Assembly: GCA_900660155.1 (NCBI GenBank)
Contig: CABFPE010000005.1
Location: 2,516,793 to 2,580,792, forward strand
Length of the DNA: 64,000 nt
Source: Hofstenia miamia
Lineage: Eukaryota; Xenacoelomorpha; Acoela; Hofsteniidae
Reading direction: 5' to 3'
Shown: positions 12,568 through 24,217 of the stretch, piece by piece
How positions within the stretch are numbered: the first letter of the stretch is position 1
Layout: every line of letters starts with the position of its first letter
Notes under the pieces: model-generated
What the model was told of the DNA's origin: nothing
Seen by the model: the letters and a program-made list of their open reading frames with translations, nothing else
Databases searched by the model: none
Program-made: the position numbers and the translations under genes

Positions 12568-12918
12568 CAGACTTGTTAACGAGCCGTAATTTCTAGGCTC
12601 GGCTCGGCTCGGCTCGATTAAATTTTGAGTAAGTTCGGCGCGGCTCACCACAGAAAATCTTTCTAATGAGGCTCGCTTAAGCTCGGTATTTTTTTAAAAA
12701 TATTTTGCTCTCAGAATTTTTTCAATTGCTCTTCCTATTATTTAATAAACATTTCTAAAATACGATTAAATGTAAGGAATATTGAATGAAAAAATAAGAA
12801 AAATCTGCATAATCAAATTAACAAGCAGCACTATAAATTTGGTTTGCTTAAAAGCGGCTCGTTTTGGGGTCGTTGTATATCCAATACTCTGCTCAAGCTC
12901 GGCTCGTTGACAAGTCTG
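12568..12918. mobile_element. hAT-type MITE with GGCTC repeats
   Basis: This 351-bp nonautonomous element starts CAGACTTGTTAACGAGCC and ends with the inverse of CAGACTTGTCAACGAGCC (one mismatch in 18). It is flanked by ACACTAAT (12560-12567) and ACTCTAAT (12919-12926), 7 of 8 identical, which is the 8-bp duplication expected of hAT transposition. Just inside the left end are four GGCTC units (12596-12616), and GGCTCG motifs recur near the right end. A second copy starts at 35829 and is cut off by the N gap. Confidence 0.85.
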
Positions 12919-12926
12919 ACTCTAAT

Positions 12927-14345
12927 CAAGACTAGAAAGATGCTTACGTACATTTTTCTTTATACTCACCGTTGCTCAGAATATTTAAAACACTGTGCAT
13001 TCCACAACTAATACATTTCTGGCAAATTGCATTATTAAATGACATGCGATAAAGAATTTTATTTAGTGCGCAATTTTTTGTTCGCATTCATGACGCAATA
13101 TCGATTTTCTGTTATCTTAAATGTCCACTGTTATACGCCTCTCATATCTATAGAAATTAGCCTATTCAATAGTTGGAAGGAATGCTGCATGTCTTTTCCG
13201 TATCTTTCTTTAAAAGTTACATCTAGCATTGTGTTGATGTTTATAGTTCAACATTTCTGCTATACCAGCTAATGTATTTCTGCTTCACGCGCCGGATTGT
13301 TTAATTGCCATTCTAACATGCAGTTGGCAGTAAACAATTTCAAATACAGTGAAGCTTTTCCGAAAAATACATTCATTAGAAATTGTAATTTATTTATATT
13401 ATATCCCTCAGGTTTGACAATACCGCGTTGCAGTTTTCAAGATGTTGCTTTAATATTCAGTTTTATTGATATAAGCTTATATCTACTATATTTTATAGCC
13501 TAAATTATTGCGCGGCCTTTACCTGTTATAAGTTATTCAAAATAGGATTTGAAAGCACCTTTGAATACGTCCAATGAAGAATGAGCTATTAAATTGCAAA
13601 TGTAGTCAATGTTAGAATTTTTATATATATACTATCTTCGACTAATATCTCAAGAGGTTCTTGGGATATCAACTTCAAAATTGGATCCAAAAGTGTCTCT
13701 GCAAAATTAAATAAAAAACGCTAACCAGGAATATCAAAAAGTAATCCGTTCCTCCCCGCCCAAATACCTAATGAACGTGAGAAGTGAGAATGGTTACATA
13801 GAGTGTTTGCTTTCGTCCAACGGCCACTTTTAATAAGTTTCGAGTTACCAATTCAATTCATCGCATGATTAAGTACTGCTTTCCCACATATATCCATCCT
13901 GTGTTGCAAAGTCAAAACGGCCTACCGGATTAAGTGATACAATTCTGAAAAACGGTGACAATTCGCACTGTGAAATATCATTATCGCTGAAATTGTAAGC
14001 TGATATTGAATTAAATACAAGACTAACTATAGAAAATTTCTCTATTGTTTGGGGTTAACATGATTAGTTGTCAAAAGACACCATTCTTTTTGTAATGCGA
14101 CTTCCCGATAACGAACACAATCTTTCTATTCGGCCTTTAAATACATTAGCATTTTCTTACACGTTTAAGCATTTGAGAGTATTCCGATTTCGATTTAAAA
14201 GCGAAAATAGATCAAAACACACTTTAAATTTTCAAATATAAATACTAATCGCATTCAGCGCTTTTGCGTAATAATTATTTAAGCAATTCATAAATTATAT
14301 TTTTAAAAGGTTGTTTAAACCATTATTGAATCTGTTTAAACTAAT
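12927..14345. other. AT-rich DNA without recognised gene
   Basis: Two open frames of 68-77 codons at 13039-13503 have no recognisable motifs and atypical composition. I treat them as chance. Confidence 0.45.
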
Positions 14346-14350
14346 TTAAA

Positions 14351-14549
14351 CACTGAACACTATAAATTGTTGAATAAAAGAAAAGAATTAGGATTTCATT
14401 AAAAACATAATTTTCTGGTTAATCCAAATTGCAGATTTATTTTTGACAAAGATGAATAAGTTTTAAGGAGAGAGAGAGAGAGAGAGAGAAAGAAAGAGAG
14501 AGAGAAAGAGAGAGGGGGAGAGAGAGACAGAGAAAGAGTCGTTCTAGTG
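14351..14549. mobile_element. piggyBac-type MITE, copy C (degraded)
   Basis: The right end, CGTTCTAGTG directly before TTAA (14550-14553), matches copies A and B. The expected left end about 200 bp upstream is a mutated TTAA-A-CACTGAA at 14346. The resulting length, 199 bp, agrees with copies A (202) and B (205). A GA microsatellite has expanded inside it. Confidence 0.45.
14467..14539. repeat. (GA)n purine microsatellite
   Basis: About 70 bases of nearly pure GA with AAAG, GGGG and ACAG interruptions. The minus-strand frame across it is a serine/leucine artefact. Confidence 0.9.
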
Positions 14550-14553
14550 TTAA

Positions 14554-16128
14554 ATGAAATCAAGGAATCGACTTTCGTTATTGAAATGTTAAAAAAAAGA
14601 CCCATTTGATTTAAGTTTAATTAAATTAAATTATTTTCTATTACTTCTCAATTATTTCCAATTACTTCTCAATTATTTTCAATTATTTTAGTTAAAATTT
14701 TGTAAGCTTATGAAATTATGCATATGGAATCTTTGACTGCTCTTATCTATGTGTTTAAGTTTAAACTTAGAGCGAGAGAAGGATTTTTTGTCTAAAATCG
14801 ATCTTCCTCTTTTAAAATAACAAAACAAAACTAAGCATTTGAATAATCCTCCCAGCTGCCTGTCCTCCCTGCCATGAATGATTATATTTAAAATAGCACT
14901 TTAAATCCGAGTTCATATTTTCTCTATTCGTTTGATTTGATATTATTGCAGATATGCTTTGTCTATGGAACAGCATTAATAAATGATTAAAATTATAAAA
15001 TAGCGCTTAATTAATGTTTAATCAGGCTGCTTAAGAAAGGCTGACTTTCTCTACCTAAGCTTTTGTTTTAGTATGGGAACAATGCCAGCGGTATTATGGA
15101 AAGTTTTTGCTTTACAATACGAATCTTTTATAAACATTAATGCGTAAAGACAGTAATTCAATATAAGTAAATCCTTAAACAATTTTGATAGCTTCAAAAA
15201 AAATTGAGTTTCAACCATGTGGTTGTATACCAGCGTTTACATATTTGGAATTCCTTATGCATAAATGTTAGATTAAAAATTAAGCGCTTATGCAAAAGTA
15301 ATGTGTCATCGATTGGGTGAGATGGACACGGACCGAGCCTATAATTTGAAGGCTAAAAACGGACTGATTAATTGCAACAAAACTGACCTATATAGTCAAA
15401 TGAGTGGGATTTGTAATATTGCCACATTTCAAAAAATTGTTTTTCTTATTTTTGGTATGTTAAAATCTTTATCATGACTATGTTCATAAAATTATTTTTA
15501 GTTCTTGTAAAATATAAACTTAGTTCATTGTTCAGCAGAACCTGTTCCAGTTCGCAACAAGAAATTATGCATTTTCTTATTATAATATGTCGAAGGAATA
15601 TACGTAATATTTCAATGGATTATTATCACCCACATATTGCCTAAATGTGCTAGGAATCAATCTTGCAAACATCATCACGTAACGTATTCTATGATCTTTA
15701 TTATAATTATATAATAATTTGAGATTGCATTCGTGGCCTCAGAGCGGTTTTGTTTGAACTTTGTGATTGACAATTTGATAAATTTAGACTTCAGCTCAAG
15801 TCTTTGACGTAGTATTAAGAAAAGATGTCATTAATAATAATTTCATATTGGAGTGTATGTTGAAGGAAGCAGTGTTTGTCTTAACAACTCAATCTTTAAT
15901 TGAAGAGTGTTTCCTTCGCAATTTAATTTACTTTCCATTGTCTGTTCGCGTCCAATCTCATTGTAGTCGTAACTCAATCAACCTCGTTTTTATGTGTGAC
16001 TTTCTTCTAATCTCACCAAATTACTGTTTTCAATTTTAATCATATCGGCTTACTGATTAGCCACTTCCTTTCTATTGCATTTTTATTTATAGATGTGAAT
16101 TTTACATTCAAACATATTAAAGAACACC

Positions 16129-16169
<41 letters not shown>

Positions 16170-18590
16170 CAGTAATTGAAGGGATGGCTAGTTTAATATA
16201 GGCAATGAAGAAATTCGAAATTCATTTCCTTTCGTAATAACCTCTAATTTTTAGGAAAAATATGTATAAACTATTGATTTAAGAAAGATATTCATAAAGT
16301 TTAAAATGATTTTAGCTGTTTTTTAAAGTACAGTGTATACAAGAATAAAGATGCAGTGTTTAAATTTTATAACTTTAATTATTTTTATGTAAACATGGCA
16401 TTAGCATTAGCGAGGTGAGATCAAAAAATATGCCAAATTTTTTATTGAAATATCTGTTAATTAGAATAGAAAAACCGAGAATATAATGCAGTATAACCCA
16501 GCAACCTTCAGAATTTAAGCTGATCTGACCGAACTTCATAGAATACTTTTTAATTGGATATATTTGTTGTATAGAAATTAATGTATTAGAAAAGATATTA
16601 CTATAGTTCCTCTCACTCAGTTTAATTTATAGTAATCTAGGTGAATACAGTCTGACCATGAAATTTAAAAAACGACTAGCTATCGATTTGTTAATATTAG
16701 TATTGTGATTTGCAGACATTCCGATTTGATTACATATCTACATAATTCTCAAGAACATACTTGCTTAGAGGAGTTCTGGTTTGGATTGCGAAATGATTTT
16801 TTTGAGTAGTTCTGCCACATTAACATATCGAGTGTGAAAACGTCACCCTGATTTATAGAATCTTAATTTTTAATAACTAATTGACATCTATGAAGTATCA
16901 TATCCCTTTGGAATTATCAAGAATAGCCCATTGTTACCTTAAGCTAACCTCTGGTTATGGCTTGCAAAAAATCTCGTTATTAGACGCTATTTTTATTGAA
17001 TTTTTTGATGTGTTTACTTTAATGAGACGTATATTATAAGGAAACGGAGGGAAAAGTAGATATTGAATTTAGTGTAGTTCTACAAATAGAATTTATAATT
17101 AAACAATCGTTTGTGTATAGGAAACAATTGACACATAAATAGAAGACCTCTCTTTTCATCGCATCCAATAAAGTACGAAATGAAAGTCGTTCTAAATCTA
17201 TCAAATCACACTTGTTTAATTAGATTATATTGAACAATGTTTTACATAAAACAGTCATTCTTATATCAGCTGATTGGAATTTTTTTACAAAATTTATAAA
17301 TTTTTCTATGATTTTATTTTTAAAACTATTAAAACATATTGTGATTTTATGCATTGATTTTGATTCTTTAAGTCAGTTTTCCAAAGGCCTAACCTAGCAG
17401 GGGGCTTACAGAGCTAATACCTCAGCCACTTACTCAAACCCACTTCATGACTGAGAAGTTTATCTTTTGATGCCTTTGATCCTCAATAAATTATGCAAAC
17501 CTCTCATGTGTCAGATATTTTGCTATTTCTTCAAAATTTCCATACACAATCACCTTTAGTAACAGGGAAAATGGTGACTGCAATAAAGGAAAAGCAGAAA
17601 TAAGTGATAACAAAATTCAATAATCTTATGGATTCTTGCGCAGGCTTGGTTTTTTCGTAGAGAGGTATAGCGTTTGGGTGTAACAATATAGATTGCTTTG
17701 TAGAAAATTTGAGGGCATAAAAGTTTACAAAATTTGTAGTCCGTGAATATTGGTGTAAAAAACAGTGGTTAGCTGTGTGTATATGAGAATGTATTTTTTT
17801 GAAGAAATATTTATGGTTTATCTTTCCTGCATATGTTGAATATGCATTAATTTCTTTATATTAATTTATTTTGAATGCACAAACCTGTGTGAAATATTGC
17901 AGATGCCTTAAATTGTTATTATTTAATAAAATTATGGTGAGCGAATTATGATAGTTATACCTTTCAAAATTATGTTTATGCATCACTTTACTAAACAAAA
18001 CAGTTTCTAGCCTGAAGTAAAACACTAAAAATAAACTCTTTTTGTATACTGGAACTTGATGTGAAAGTTAATAAACTCCAAGTTTAGACAGACATTGATA
18101 ATAGAAATACTATATGAATGCTGTCGCATGAATTAATATTTCAAAACTTGGACTATTTGTAACATCATCAAGAGATTATTTTTGACACATGTTACAAATG
18201 AAATGTAGATATGACCTGCTATGATAACTGAGCTTGCTCGATATGTCTAGATCAAGTAGATACTTGAAGGCCAAGAAGTGTCCCGTAGATTTATGACGTC
18301 AACCTTTGACGGTTTCTTCTTACAACAACTGTTTCCATGGTTTATTTACTGAAGATTATCTAAAAATCACTGATTATAATTCAAAGTCCTCTAGTAATAT
18401 ACCTTTAATAGAAATTCTAATAGTAGAAATAAATTACAGTATTGTATTTCGGCCTTTTTGACCTAGTAAATTATGTATTCAAGTAGACTACAATAAAGCA
18501 CTTGATTTCCTGAGAAATTAATATCTTCCTTGCCTTCCTAATATATTATTACGTTTTTCTTACAAACGTTATTAATTTCTTCGGACATTA
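14554..18590. other. AT-rich DNA without recognised gene
   Basis: Contains a (TA)n tract at 16137-16165 and otherwise only chance frames. No exon with both a good acceptor and donor and recognisable protein was found. Confidence 0.45.
16137..16165. repeat. (TA)n microsatellite
   Basis: About 14 TA units. Confidence 0.9.
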
Positions 18591-18950
18591 TTTAAATGCT
18601 TATAACGCATGAACTAATAACGAATTCTAAAATCTGAAAACTCCACAGGATGGAGAGTTGTCTCCTCTTTCAATTACACCTTTCATTCCGTTTCAAGTAC
18701 ACGAATCCGTTCAGGTGCGCGTTTGCGCGAAATTAACGGTTCCCATGTTATGGCACAATGACCTCTAAATTTGGGCACGGTGCACCTGGACAGAACTTGA
18801 GTGGTCTACTAATAAAAAGTAAAATAGTTGAGGTTAGTTGCTGGAAATGACCCTAACCCTAACCCTAGCCTGCCTTATTTGAACATTAGGTATGGGAAAA
18901 ATTTGAATGTTCTTAAGTAGTTACAATTTTTGTGCATTTTAGGTCAAGGT
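18590..18950 (+). repeat. dispersed repeat family, copy 1
   Basis: Shares blocks with 61155-61440: GCTTATAAC-GCA/TCA near the start, GGGCACGGTGCACCTGGACA against GCGCACGGTACACCTGTACG, TGAGTGGTCTA against TGGGTGGTATA, then AAAATAGTTGAG and a TAGGTATGGGAA/TAGGAATGGGAA block. Weaker relatives lie at 31915-32110 and 47000-47245. This copy contains a short CCCTAA run (18851-18868). The class is unknown; no coding capacity. Confidence 0.6.
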
Positions 18951-20024
18951 TGCGTAATCTAGTATTGCATAGATGTTGTTTGAAACCAATAAATAATGTA
19001 ATATTTTAATATTGTTTCCCTAAATATTTCAATTATTGCAGTTATTATCAAATACGTATTTCGTAAAAACGATAATTGTTTCTACTAAATGAAATGAAAT
19101 CTAATACAATTTTCACGAACATTTAAGTGTAAGAATTATTGCAAATTCAATATCAGAAACGAATTAAAGAAGTGTATGCATACAATGAACGACGTAAATT
19201 ATTCTAATATTAAAATGTAAATTAAAATGGCCAACATTTTCAAAAAGCCCAGTATTTTTTGTTGATGTGTAAAAACAGTTGAATTCAAGGATGACAGGAT
19301 TGATCTTTCGTTGTTAGTCTGTATAGATGTATTTTACAGAACTGAATATAATAATTTAATAATAACTGCAATTTTCATTTTTTAAAGAATGATGTTTATT
19401 ATATTATTTATTTTAGCAATAAATTTGATTTGCTCTATTCAGTGCTAATTTTTTTCATAAGCACTGTCAGAGATAACTATTTAGTTGTCTATATGATACT
19501 GATTGATAATTAATGTGTATTTTTACTAGGAATTTTGGTACAGAAGATTGGTATTAAAAATACTGGCATCCAAATGCTCTTCTTTAATCAAAGACATTTT
19601 ATTTATGATTCAATAATAGAATATTTAGGCGCTGTTATTGATTTTCATGAGTCATTTGCGTGAGAATAGTGTTTGCTTAGAATTTATTTACTTTGCAAAT
19701 TTTCATGTCTATCTATAAGTCTAAATTGGGGTTTTAGGAAGATATCTGTTAATAGTAGTAAATATCATCGGGTACACGTATACTTCTTATATAATGCATT
19801 TTGCATGAGTCCTTAAAACGTAACTTATTAGATGCCCATTCGTTAATTCTGTATCATGTAAAAACACCTTGTGATTGAAAAAAAAATAAATGCGAAATGT
19901 GTTTTTGTAGTTTCATGGCAAGCAGGGTGTCCCCGCTTTCTGGAAATTCAAAGTTATTGTCTTAAGTACTACTTTGTATTTATAGTTTTTTCTATATTTA
20001 TACAATCTTGTGGTTGAATTCTTG

Positions 20025-21157
20025 CAGGCTTGCATATGGAAATGCAATTATCTTCTATTTTCATTCCATTGCCACAACTATTTTGAAAAAAATTTCCACA
20101 TTTTTCCATTAATTTTCAAATCTTTCCATAACTCTTAGAGCTAGTGGTTAGGGTAATGCGAGATCAGAATTTTACTGGTTTCAGTGCCTCATTGGATTTG
20201 GTTCCATCTTAATCCCATGAAAATTTTTTATAAAATAGACCTATTAGTACCACAGGATAACTTCTATTTTAATCAACATTGGAAACATTCTTCGTAACAT
20301 TCTGAAGTTCGTGGTTCCAGATTCTTCATTTTTTGTTCCAAGCCCCATATTTGTCCCATTCTCATAGAACTGAGACCATTAAATCATATTGGAATGAGTG
20401 GCTCCATAGAACCTCATTAGTGGTTCATCAAATTGACTGCATTGTGAACAGAAATTATAATTCAGTTCAGACACGTGCAATAATTAGTTTGGTCCAAACT
20501 GCTAAGGGACACATGAAATTTTGTAATGCTTTTGATCTTGACCTCATCCAAGGCTATATCAATTTCATAACTAGTAAGTATATTTCAGTTCCAGTCCTGA
20601 TCAAAATTGAATTAAAAATTAATAAATTAAAGTCACATACGCATGACGATTATAAGTGGAAAAAGTCATGCGGTAAGCTCATATGCATCATAAAATATCT
20701 GTAGATGATAATAATAATTGCGGTGTCATTAAAAATTGAAAAAAATATACAAGTTGGCAGCACAACTAGTAACGAATGTTAGATGCCACAAACGAGTCCA
20801 GCCCTTAAAATATTTGAAATTATCCAATTTCCACATTTTGAATGGAAGCTAGAATTGCTTTCGTTGTGCCAGTGTGTTATTTAACCAATATCATTTAAGA
20901 TTAACCAAATTTTGTGGTTGTCTTCGCTCTGATTTGTATGATTCAGAATAATTTTAGTTTGAGATTGTTCTTAAAAAATTTAAGTATATTTAGGATGTTT
21001 TAAACATTTTCAACAGTGCTGAGAATGCCTTTTTGCAATTGCATTTCCATAAATTGCCACTAAATTTCTATTCCATATAATGATTTCCATTCCATTTGTA
21101 TTTCCATAATCTGAAATTGGAATTGAATGGAAATTTCCATTTCCATATGCAACCCAA
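20025..21157. mobile_element. possible inverted-repeat element (about 1.1 kb)
   Basis: An exact 15-bp inverted pair, TTGCATATGGAAATG, occurs at 20030-20044 and, reversed, at 21138-21152. Both ends are surrounded by further runs of ATTCCATT and TTTCCAT motifs in mirrored arrangement. The left end is preceded by CAGGC, a hAT-like start; the right end lacks the matching GCCTG. No clear target duplication. The open frame at 20333-20704 inside it shows no transposase motif. Confidence 0.4.
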
Positions 21158-22546
21158 AATTATTTTCTCCTTATACACCTAATTGTTACCTTGAAGCGAA
21201 TTTGACCATTCTCGTTCGACTAAGTATTGAGCTCAAATAATTTATACTGATCTATCAGTTGGAAAGAACGGGTGACTGCCTCTAAATGCTGGCAAATTGG
21301 TAAGACTCTTCCACAAAAACCAAATTGATTCTTTCCAGCGATTTGTGATGAATTTGTTCAGAGTTTCCAGCTTTAATTTCTTTGATAGATTCTCGTTTCA
21401 CTATTTGAATCAGCTGCTGAGATGTGAATGTCTATTTTTCGAAGTTCTCAAAAAGCTTCGGATGATTATATATCCGTAATATATTATGGAACTGTCATGC
21501 TGACCTTTGATGGATTTATTATACGCAACCAAGAAATTCTGAATCCTTTCCCATTCTAATACATTTTTGTAAGAATCATGTTAAGAAATTGAAGATGTCG
21601 CGTTGGAGCAATCGCAAATGGTATCTGAAGCATTTCACAAAGTTTATAGAAGCAAGAGGAATCTATCTTATTGATTAAATTTTATTTTTCGCAGATTTCT
21701 ATTTGTAATAAATTCTTTCGGAAATAACATTTATTTTGGTTACACCCCTAGTATATCCGAGGTGTTAAAATTTCAAAAAAATTTCCAAATTATGATTACA
21801 AAAATTAGTAAGCAATTAAAATTTACTGAATACAGAACTTATTTTATTTGTGTACTGTACAAAAAAACTTGAAGAACATATGTAAGAACATGCACTGAAG
21901 CTGGATTTGGTGTTTCTGCGCAGTAGACGTTTGTTTTCACTTTCACAAACTGCAATTGTGTGAAGCTTGACAAACCACATTTACTATTTTTTCTATAATA
22001 GATAGTTAATTCATTCACTAAGCTTGATATTTAATATGCTTTTTATCTCAAATAATGAGGACTACCTAAGAAGAAATTGATGTTTTAATTTGGTGAGATG
22101 CGAACTAGGGTTTATGGTTGAATAATTGCTGTGGCTTAATTTTATTGCGTACCAGCCATTATCAAGAATTTTCATTAATTAGTATGGAATCTATCAATAT
22201 AAACTCTACTAACAGCCAACCTCTAGTACTGTTGCTCGGACTCCCATTTCCCTCTTTTTAACTTATTTGCGTGGATGGAGTTTCCTAAAAAAACAAAATT
22301 CTTAAATATTGGTTAGTAAAAAATCTTTTATTTAAAAACAAAAATTAAACAATGGAGGTCGCCTAAGCATTCCGGATATCTTGTGAAAATTAAATGGATT
22401 GCTTTCTCGGATGTTAAAATGATAAGAACACTTAAATATACCATACTTACTATTTTGAAATTGTAATGCTCATAAGGTTACGTGGCATTTAAAGTATATT
22501 AATTTCTGAAAATTTCTTCAAAGTGGAAGTCATATTTTGAATTTAG

Positions 22547-22741
22547 AGACAATGCCAAAGTTTATTCAAACTCCAAAAAGTGGATATTTTTTGGATGGTG
22601 AATCAATTACAATAAACTGCAGTGCTGTTAATGTTTTTAAACTAACGTTCTTTTGCAACGGCAATCCCGTGAAAGCGAGTCTGGTAAGAACGATCACAAC
22701 CAAATTGCCTAATGGAAAAAACGTTCTCACATCGTTTCTAC
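22547..22741 (+). CDS. UNC5: UNC-5-like netrin receptor, exon for first half of Ig1
   Basis: UNC-5 proteins are single-pass netrin receptors for axon and cell guidance, with two Ig domains, two thrombospondin type 1 repeats, a membrane segment and ZU5, UPA and death domains. This exon encodes the first half of Ig1: MPKFIQTPKSGYF, then TINCSAV and LTFFCNGNPV. The extra FFCNG cysteine, besides the usual Ig cysteine, matches the UNC-5 Ig1 pattern (C...FKCNG). The acceptor is TTTAG at 22542-22546. The donor is C|GTAAGT at 22742, leaving phase 1. Starting at 22547 gives a length divisible by three and phase 1 on both sides, like the other exons; 22549 is the alternative. The upstream signal-peptide exon was not identified. 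Confidence 0.85.
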
Positions 22742-24177
22742 GTAAGTATTTCTACATTTTTATGCATAGACATATCCATTATCACTAACTTGTATAAGGG
22801 TATTTAGTAACAACTTAGGTAATTTCAATAGAAAAGAAGGAGGCCGTTTGTACCTTTGGAATGTTGTGATCCACAGTAAATCAACAATAATATTATTTTT
22901 GCCTAAATTTGGTGCAACGTTCATTTTAAATTTTTTAGAAATTCAAGTTCATTAAAATTTAATTTTGCTCATAATATAGAAAATGGAATCTGTATTAAGG
23001 GTTACTATAATACATTAGTGACTAAACTTTGCAAAAAAATGATAGAATATTGAATATTATGTTTGAATATTATCATATAAAGCTTGCTTAAGCTAGAATA
23101 TTCGAGTCTAGTCTGGCAGTAATTTAATGATAAAAGTAACCACTTCGGTGAGTTCTACCCTTAACGCTCTTGTTAGCTTTAAGTCAGTTGAAAGGAAGTT
23201 ATTTGTTTTGTTTTCGCTACGCTTGGTCGAAGCCTTTAGAGGAATTTTAATAAATGTTTGATGCTTCATTTAGACTTCTGGTTAATTAAGGTCTAACAGT
23301 TATTTCTAAAATTTCCAATTTTCTCTCGTTATGAATCAACAAAGTCTAGTAAGCGGTGCTTTTCAACATTAATTGCAAAAGCATATTTACACAGATAATA
23401 ATGAATATGTAATCCGTGAGATTAGCCATTTCGTACCTGTCGAACTGCAAGATTAAAATGGATAGCCTCGGACAAAGTTTCTACGCTGATGCTTGCCTGA
23501 GAAAATATCACATTCCAAAGTTTGTCCATTTGGATATTGAATTTCGTTGTGAATCTTCCCAATTTGTTTCGAATTCATTTTGCATTAATGTTTTCAAATT
23601 TCGAAGTGCGATAGGGATCATGAACTGTAGTCAGAAGTTCGTATTTCGTTTCAGTTTTGTATGGTTTCATAACAAGTTTTAAATAATTTTCAGAAATCAG
23701 TACTTAAACAAATATTTATTTCCTTGGAATGCCATAATTTAGCTTGATAACATTAAATCGCTTGTCAGATTTTCATCTCTAGGCGGCATGTTTCCCACCA
23801 TTTACTAAAATGGTAATCACTGCTAAAAGTGTTTGTTTTGTTGCTGTAGTCGTTTGTTGAATATCGAGATTTTAATGTGCTAATAGTAGTTCTTCCAAAA
23901 AAACATTTTTGGCAATTTCACGTTATGTAATTGCACATTTATTAATCAACAACCATGTTTTTGTGTTAATTTCCTTTGTGGGAAACTAGGAAATCTAAGA
24001 ATATTTCGACACAATCTTATATGCACCACTTAATATGACGTAAGAGTTTACTAATAATTTGTTTTATTTTTTTGCAGTGGATAAACTATACTCATTTTAC
24101 TCTTAGTCTGTTTGTCAAGATGCTGCTAAAAAGCTAAAAATTAGTCAATTTTTGCAGCAAAAACGAATATATATATA

Positions 24178-24217
24178 ATGTTTATTTATATATTTATTTA
24201 TTTATTTATTTATTTAT
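24178..24217. repeat. (TTTA)n microsatellite
   Basis: Tandem TTTA units with a few TATA variants. Confidence 0.85.

Noticed and set aside
14399-14605. Serine/leucine-rich minus-strand frame
   Set aside because: It translates the (GA)n microsatellite.
18851-18868. CCCTAA run resembling telomeric repeat
   Set aside because: Only about three units, inside a dispersed repeat; not a telomere or a meaningful interstitial array by itself.
20333-20704. 123-codon open frame
   Set aside because: It lies inside a possible inverted-repeat element, and its low-complexity composition shows no transposase or host-protein motif.
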